A stretch of 64,000 bases of DNA. Origin: Tipula vernalis (taxonomy: Eukaryota; Arthropoda; Insecta; Diptera; Tipulidae). The position numbers and the translations under genes were made by a program. This document shows, piece after piece, positions 57,786 to 64,000 of the stretch. A model generated the notes under the pieces. It did not search any database. It saw nothing but the letters and a program-made list of their open reading frames with translations, and was not told the DNA's origin. The stretch lies in assembly GCA_958295665.1 (NCBI GenBank), contig OY282558.1, positions 140,658,577-140,722,576 of the forward strand, written 5' to 3'. Each line of letters begins with the position of its first letter. Position 1 is the first letter of the stretch.

Positions 57786-60700
57786 ATGGATGGCCTAAAA
57801 GGAAAAAGAACATATCTTAAAGGTCAGATCACAAGAATCGAAAATTTTGTTCGAGCTATTAAAGATGATACAGGCATCGATGATTTAGTGTTACGGTTGG
57901 ATAGAGTTCATCAGTTATATAAAGATTTTGTGGAAGTTGAGTATCAGATGATCGGGATATCTAATGATGCACAAAGTGACATAGAAGCTGTCGATACGCA
58001 GTATTACTCAATTGTTCCCAAGCTTCAAGCCGCTATACGGGAAAGATCTAGCACGACTCAACCTACCATACATTTAGACCAGACGCTGAATTCTACTCAA
58101 ACGGCTTCTAGTGATTTTCGGTTACCGCGCATTTCCATTCCCCCATTTGATGGGAACTATAAGGAATGGCAATCATTTTACGATCTTTTTGGATCCACAG
58201 TGCACGAAAACGCAACGCTCTCGCCAGCTCAAAAATTTCAGTACCTAAAAGGACTTTTAAAAGGTGAAGCATTGGCTCTTGTTCGGCATTTCCAAATCAA
58301 TGATGCGAACTATATAGAAGCATATCAAAAGCTCTGTAAGAGGTATGATAAAAAGCGATACATAGTGGATTCATTTTTGCAGACGTATTTCGAGCAACCA
58401 TCAATTACACAGCCATCATCACATGCCGTCGCGCGTTTACATGATACGTGTGATGAAGTAGTTCGCGGTCTCAAAGCGTTAGGCACACAAGCAGAGAGTC
58501 GAGATCCTTGGCTCATTTACATTGCAACTCAAAAGATGGATGCCGAGACAAGGCAAATGTGGAAATTGGAAACCACGAATATAGAATTCCCAACTTTCGA
58601 GAAATTGTTAGCAGTTTTAAATAAGCGAATGGATGCGTTGCAAGGTTGTAAACCGGAGATGGTAAAACGCCAACCTCCTAAGCAAAATGTTCAACAGTCA
58701 AAGACTTTGCACACTGTATCAGCAGTAACTTGTGGATTCTGTGGGAAAGGCCACAAAATAGTTGAATGTTCCGATTTTCTAGGATTAGAAATTCAGCAGC
58801 GCAGAGATTATGTAAAGAAACATGCTAGATGCTTTAACTGCTTGAGTGATACACACATGGTCTACCAGTGTAAATCAAAGCGTAAATGCGATTTGTGTCA
58901 CAGGAAGCATAATGTGATACTACATTTGGAAGTACCTGCTAAAGCTGAAGCAACAAATTGTGGTCATGCCAATTCGGTGGCTAATGCTATTTTGCCAACA
59001 GCCCAGATAGCTGTAGAACGTCAAAGTGGTGACTGGCAGTATTGTAGAGCCTTGCTTGACACCGGATCGCAAACATCTTTTGTCATGGAAGAGTGTTTCC
59101 AGCGACTCGGACTTAAGAAGGTAAATGGACGAATATTAATACACGGTCTTAATGATGTTACCTCAGGAGTGTCTAAAGGTTTATCTACTATACGAATCAA
59201 ATCCAGATTCAACGAGGATTCCTATGAGACAACTGCCAAGGTTCTGATAGTTCCAAGGATAACATCTTATCAACCTTCAATTAAGGGACTGAATCGTTCA
59301 TCAGATTTGAACAACGTAAGGTTAGCAGATCAAAACTTTAATATGGAAGGCAAAATTGACGTCCTGCTTGGGAGCGACATTTTCTTCGATATAATTTGCA
59401 ATGGCAAGAGATATTTTCCGAAGACGAAACTAGTGGCTCACAACACACACCTAGGATGGGTGATTGCAGGAACGCCAATTCATTGTGAAGTTGGCAATAA
59501 AGAAGCTCAATTTAATCTTCATCTGGATGTTGATCTGACTCTTAGAAAATTTTGGGAAATTGAAGAAATCAAAGACGTCATTCACTACAGCGAGGAAGAA
59601 AAATTTTGTCTTGAGCATTTCCAAAATAATGTTGGTAGATCCGAAGATGGGAAATACATAGTTAGTCTACTATTCAAAAACGACTTACAAAAATTGGGTA
59701 ATTCAAAGATTATGGCTGTAAAACGATTTGCTAATTTGGAAAAGCGATTCTCTCGTGATGCTTCATTTAAGAAACAATATTCCCAATTCATGGAAGAATA
59801 TTTAGCACTAGGGCATATGACATTTACGGATGATACCGGTGAAGAGCAGTACTACTTGCCACATCACGGGGTAATAAAGGAAAGCAGTACAACGACCAAA
59901 CTCCGGGTTGTTTTTGATGGCTCAGCCAAGACAACGCATGGAAATTCGCTGAATGATCAGTTAGCTGTTGGGCCAGTTGTACAATCCAGGTTAGTAGAGA
60001 TAATACTTCGATTTCGTTGATACAAAATTGTATTCATGACCGACATTGAGAAGATGTTCCGGCAAATCTGGGTCAATGCAAAGGATAGCGAATACCAAAA
60101 GATCATATGGAGGAAAGAGTCATATGAAAAACTGCGCATGTACAAGCTGCTAACAGTCACGTATGATACGACATCAGCTCCATTTTTAGCGACGCAGACA
60201 TTGAACCAATTAGCGTCAGATTACCAAGGCGAGTTTCCAGAGGCTTCAGAAGTACTGAAACGAGATTTCTATGTTGATGATCTTATGTCGGGAACAAGTA
60301 ATCTAAAAGAAGCCGAGAAGATTGTTCAGGATTTAATTTGTCTGTTGGGAAAAGGAGGATTTAATCTTCGTAAGTGGGCATCCAATAGTTCCGAGCTGAT
60401 GTGCACTATCCCAGAAGCCAACAAAGACATTCCGCTGATTGATTTTGAAAGTGATTCTCAGGCTGTATCAGTACTGGGAATTAGGTATTCTCCAGTAAAT
60501 GACACTTTTCAATTCAAGGTGAATTTGGTACATCACAAACTAACAAAACGCAGCATGGTTGTCGGAAGCGTCAAAAATATTTGACCCAATTGGATGGTTG
60601 TCACCAACAATAATTAAAATTAAAATATTGTTCCAGAGTCTGTGGCTGTTAGGAATTGATTGGGATGAATCATTACCAAATCCAATTTTTGAAAACTACT

Positions 60701-62892
60701 CAGCGATTAGAGGCAACTTGAGCAGACTGGAAAACATCCGGATACCTAGATGGTTGTACACCGAAGGGCAGGAGTTGAAATTGCACGGTTTTGCAAATGC
60801 ATCCGAATTGGCATATGCTGCTGTCATATATAGTAGAGTGAAGACCGAAAACAGCTATAAGGTAAATCTAGTCACGGCAAAGACAAAAGTGGCACCAATC
60901 AAAACAATCAGCATCCCACGGTTGGAATTTTGTGCTGCAGTGTTGCTGACAAGGCTGATGTTATCTGTGTTGGAAATATTCAAGAGCAAGGTAACACTCA
61001 AATATCGGTTATGGACAGACTCAACAATTGTGCTGAACTGGATATCCTTATGTCCAAGAAGATGGCCGACTTATGTAGCCAATAGGGTTTCCTTCGTTTT
61101 GCAACATACCAGCCGCAGTCATTGGAGTCATGTGCCGTCCTCTGACAACCCAGCTGACTGCGCTTCGCGTGGTTTATTCCCAGATGAATTAATCAATTAC
61201 AGTTTATGGTGGAATGGCCCATATTGGCTAACAAAAACAGACGAAAATTGGCCAAATCAATCTCGAATTAATTCGGAATCCGCAGATGCAGCACTAAAAG
61301 AAGAGAAGAAAAATTCCGTTATTTTAATGAATATTGAAGATACGAACGAGTGGCTCTCTGAACTCATTGAGCGCTGTTCAAAATTTTCGAAAATTATAGT
61401 TGTAATTCCTCGAATTTTTATATTGTTTCGGAAAAAATCAGCAAGCAGATCAACCGAGAGCTTAGAATTCTCGCAGCAGTTCAATGAGGCTAAACGTGAT
61501 GCGTTCAATTTGGTCATCCGAAGAGTGCAGCTAGGCAATTTTGCATTTGAAATGAATGCGCTCGCGAATAATAAGTCAATAAATACCAATTCTAAACTAT
61601 TATCTCTCTTTCCATTCATAGATCAAGTTGGTTTATTACGAGTTAGTGGAAGGCTCGATAACGCAGATGTTCCATATGAAACAAAGCATCCAGTTATAAT
61701 CCCAGCAAATCATCGGGTAACCAACATGATTATTAGAGATGAACATCTCAAACAGCTACATGCGGGACCCGCACTGTTGACGTCAATCTTAAAACAAAAT
61801 TATCATATTTTAAGATGCAAAGATGCTGTTCGTCGAGTAATTGGGCATTGTGTCAAGTGCGTCCGTTTGAAGGCACAACAACAAAAACAACTAATGGGTC
61901 AGCTGCCACAATCCAGAGTGGCTTACCATCGACCTTTTTTCAAGACGGGGTTGGATTATGCCGGGCCGATATTCATCAAAGCATCAAAATTACGAGGTGC
62001 TAAAACTATAAAAGCATACCTGGCACTGTTCGTGTGTATGGCCACAAGGGCAATACATTTGGAGTTGGTGAGTGACATGACGACCGAGGCATTTTTGTCG
62101 GCTCTACGACGGTTTCACGCACGGCGAGGAATATGTGGTCATATTTATAGCGACAATGGCTCCAATTTTGTCGGTGCACAAAGGGATTTACAACGATGCT
62201 TGATGATGGTGGAAAAAGATGAGATCCTCATGAGGTACATAACAACCAATAACATCAATTGGCATTTCATTCCACCTGGTGCTCCCAATTTTGGTGGTTT
62301 ATGGGAAGCAGGCATTAAATCATCCAAATACTTTCTAAAACGAGTTATAGGAGAGACATTGCTTACGTTCGAAGAGATGACAACGTTACTTACCCAAGTA
62401 GAATCCATTCTCAACTCCCGACCGCTCTGCGAGATTTCTTCGGAGGACATGGATCCTCTAACACCGGGACACTTCCTAATTGGTCATCCAATTACTTTAT
62501 TGCCTGAACAAAATCTATTGGATATAAAGGAGAATCGGTTATCGCGATGGCAACACATTCAGCGGATGGTACAACACTTCTGGCAACGATAGCATACCGA
62601 TTATCTGGTTAATTTGCAGCAACGAAGCAAGTGGAAAACTCCTAGTGAGAATCCAAGAACTGGTGATCTTGTCGTTGTAATAGACAAGGATGTACCACCT
62701 ACCAAATGGCTCATGGGCCGAATTACTGCAACAATTCCACGGCAAGATGGATTGGTCCGTGTTGTAAATATAAAAACCAAATTTGGAGAAATGAAGCGGC
62801 CCATATCGAAAATTTGCATCTTACCTTCTGGCTCGGTCGAGCCATCGGGCGCGGGATGTTCAGGATCTTCACCTAAAAAGAAAAATTTGTAA
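57786..62892 (+). pseudogene. gag-pol of BEL element 2, three breaks
   Basis: Start chosen at the ATG 57,786 (MDGLKGKRTYLKGQ), aligned with the Gag start of BEL 1. DUF1759 Gag (WQSFYDLF near 58,168); zinc knuckles CGFCGKGHKIVEC and CFNCLSDTHMVYQC at 58,734-58,872; protease LLDTGSQTSFVM near 59,053; RT KLRVVFDGSAKTT near 59,899 and YVDDLMSG near 60,271; RNase H LHGFANASELAYAAV near 60,781 and WTDSTIVLNWI near 61,014; integrase zinc HCVKCVRLK near 61,849, core GLDYAGPIF, SDNGSNFVG near 62,151 and FGGLWEAG near 62,290; end near 62,892 inside the 3' LTR. Breaks: in-frame TGA at 60,018, a one-base frameshift near 60,557, and in-frame TAG at 62,590. Everything else is open for over 1,650 codons. 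No envelope gene. Confidence 0.93.
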
Positions 62893-63802
62893 ATATTTTG
62901 ATTGACAATTTCATAAAATATGTAACTTATCTTGGTGTTGCACAGCAATTATATTTCTTTCAATATATTTATGTTGTATAATTCTGAAATCAATTTAAAT
63001 TATTGCTGTTAATTTATTGTATTGCATATATATATTATAACTTATTTATTTTATAATTTAAAAGCGAAAACTTACTCGGTATTATCATTTCAGCTGATTT
63101 TCACATAAATAATTTGTTTACCAATTAGCTTTTGACATTTGTTCAATTGTTAGAAATTTATTTTATGTTTTTTAAGAAAGTGTTATGTCGTTTTCCTGTT
63201 GCAACAAAAAACAGATTCGGAGCGAAACCCAAGTGACAGCAGCTGTCATTCGTCGCTCGGTAAAATTTTTCGGAGCGATTACTAACACAATTACATTTAA
63301 ATGTCATCGAAATGTCATTTAAACATCAAAATAAATATGTGGTAAAATATATTTAAAAAACAGTAAAATAATTAACAAATAATAAAACAAATAACATGAT
63401 TACAATAAATTATTTATTAATTTACGGAAAAATTCATCAGTATTAACAATCTAATTATAAAAATAGAATTTGACAAGTAATACGTATATTCACACAACCA
63501 TATAAAAAAACAAAAAATCGCAGAATCCGGATTTTTGGCTGTTCCAGTTAAAACGTCAAAAAACTGTCATTTTTCAACTCGGATTCGACTCCGAATGTTT
63601 CAGTTTTTTATAACGCTTAATTTTATTTTCTCGTGCACTTTGATTTTGATCATTGAGCTGTGTGCACCAAGAGATCGAATAAAGGAAAAAAATATTAAAA
63701 GGAAAAGTTGTTTGTGCTAATAAAATTATAAATTTAATAAAACAAGTGTTTTCATATTTGTGGTAAAGAAAGAGATTTTTTTTGAACGTTTTTATTGCTA
63801 CA
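62857..63802 (+). repeat. 3' LTR of BEL element 2 (946 bp)
   Basis: Same ends as the 5' LTR but with a 411-bp core, 63,187-63,597, replacing the 135-bp core. The core holds AGTGACAGCAGCTGTCATT (palindromic) and ATTCGGAG / CTCCGAAT near its two ends. The first 36 bp overlap the end of the pol reading frame. Confidence 0.93.
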
Positions 63803-64000
63803 TATAGATATTCAATTATTTCGACTTAAAAGGACCGAAGTATTGAATTCTGACAAAAATGACCAAAAAAAAAAAATTGAAAATGTTCAAAACCACTATT
63901 CTTAAAAAAATGTTCGTCGGTCGGCCCGGATGTCTGTCTGTGCGATTAGGAATTTTTTTCGCCAATGTACGTTAAGTAGATCAGGTGCCTGACACACGAA
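63803..64000 (+). repeat. Dispersed repeat, copy 4 (right flank of BEL 2)
   Basis: AAAAGGACCGAAGTATTGAA, TGACAAAAATGACC and GTTCAAAACCACTATTCTT match the reverse complement of 56,463-56,560, and CGGATGTCTGTCTGTGCG parallels the GTCCGTC tract there. The copy runs off the window end. Confidence 0.55.

Larger units (their letters stand above)
56644..63802 (+). mobile_element. BEL/Pao LTR retrotransposon 2, nearly intact
   Basis: A 7.16 kb element with LTRs starting TGTTCAGGATCTTCACC and ending GCTACA, flanked by an exact 5-bp duplication TATAG (56,639-56,643 and 63,803-63,807). Internal order: primer site TTGGTCCTTCGAGTCGGAT (57,320-57,338), gag-pol (57,786-62,892), GGGCGCGGGA before the 3' LTR. 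The two LTRs have the same outer parts but different cores, 672 versus 946 bp. It is the best preserved element here. Confidence 0.96.

Overview
The window is eukaryotic, AT-rich and almost entirely made of transposable elements. The mix (BEL/Pao and gypsy LTR elements, jockey/CR1-like, R1-like and RNase-H-bearing I-group LINEs, a mariner, a Helitron, many foldback/MITE elements) points to an insect, most likely a dipteran; a tephritid-like fly is my guess from general appearance only. I see no intact conserved host gene, rRNA or functional tRNA. The density and nesting of dead elements suggest heterochromatin or a sex chromosome (inference).

Layout. 0-1.9 kb: AT-rich flank, nothing recognised. 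1.9-8.0 kb: BEL/Pao element 1 (+) with both LTRs and a 5-bp target duplication, coding region heavily broken. 8.6-14.35 kb: arrays of a ~180-bp repeat split by a ~5 kb terminal-inverted-repeat element (C), which itself holds a sandwich of three smaller elements (A-B-A'). 15.2-17.0 kb: gypsy-type remnant. 18.3-19.0 kb: possible LINE end with an (AAT)n tail. 19.4-21.3 kb: degenerate TTGAG-rich minisatellite. 22.5-25.9 kb: broken CR1/jockey-like LINE. 27.8-28.4 kb, minus strand: a small two-exon gene with TATA box, GT-AG intron and AATAAA signal, the only intact candidate gene that is not obviously a transposon. 29.0-30.3 kb: second LINE fragment. 31.1-33.8 kb: I-group LINE with a DUF4780-like ORF1. 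34.0-34.6 kb: 87 perfect copies of ACCATT. 34.8-39.84 kb: degenerate autonomous Helitron. 41.3-47.9 kb, minus strand: BEL element 3, interrupted by an R1-like LINE with a 15-bp target duplication and carrying an internal inversion at its 5' end. 48.7-50.7 kb: foldback repeats, including a ~1.1 kb nested palindrome with tRNA-like promoter boxes. 51.86-52.25 kb: palindromic MITE. 55.1-56.0 kb: LINE fragment hit by an internally deleted mariner. 56.6-63.8 kb: BEL element 2 (+), the best preserved element, with only three breaks seen in its gag-pol.

The elements do not form a pathway; the window reads as a layered insertion history. Clear nestings are MITEs A/A' around B, all inside C, inside the 180-bp repeats; an R1-like LINE inside BEL 3; and a mariner inside a LINE. 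The items most worth a second look are the two-exon minus-strand gene, the staggered-break inversion in BEL 3, the unequal LTR cores of BEL 2, and the tRNA-box-bearing giant palindrome.
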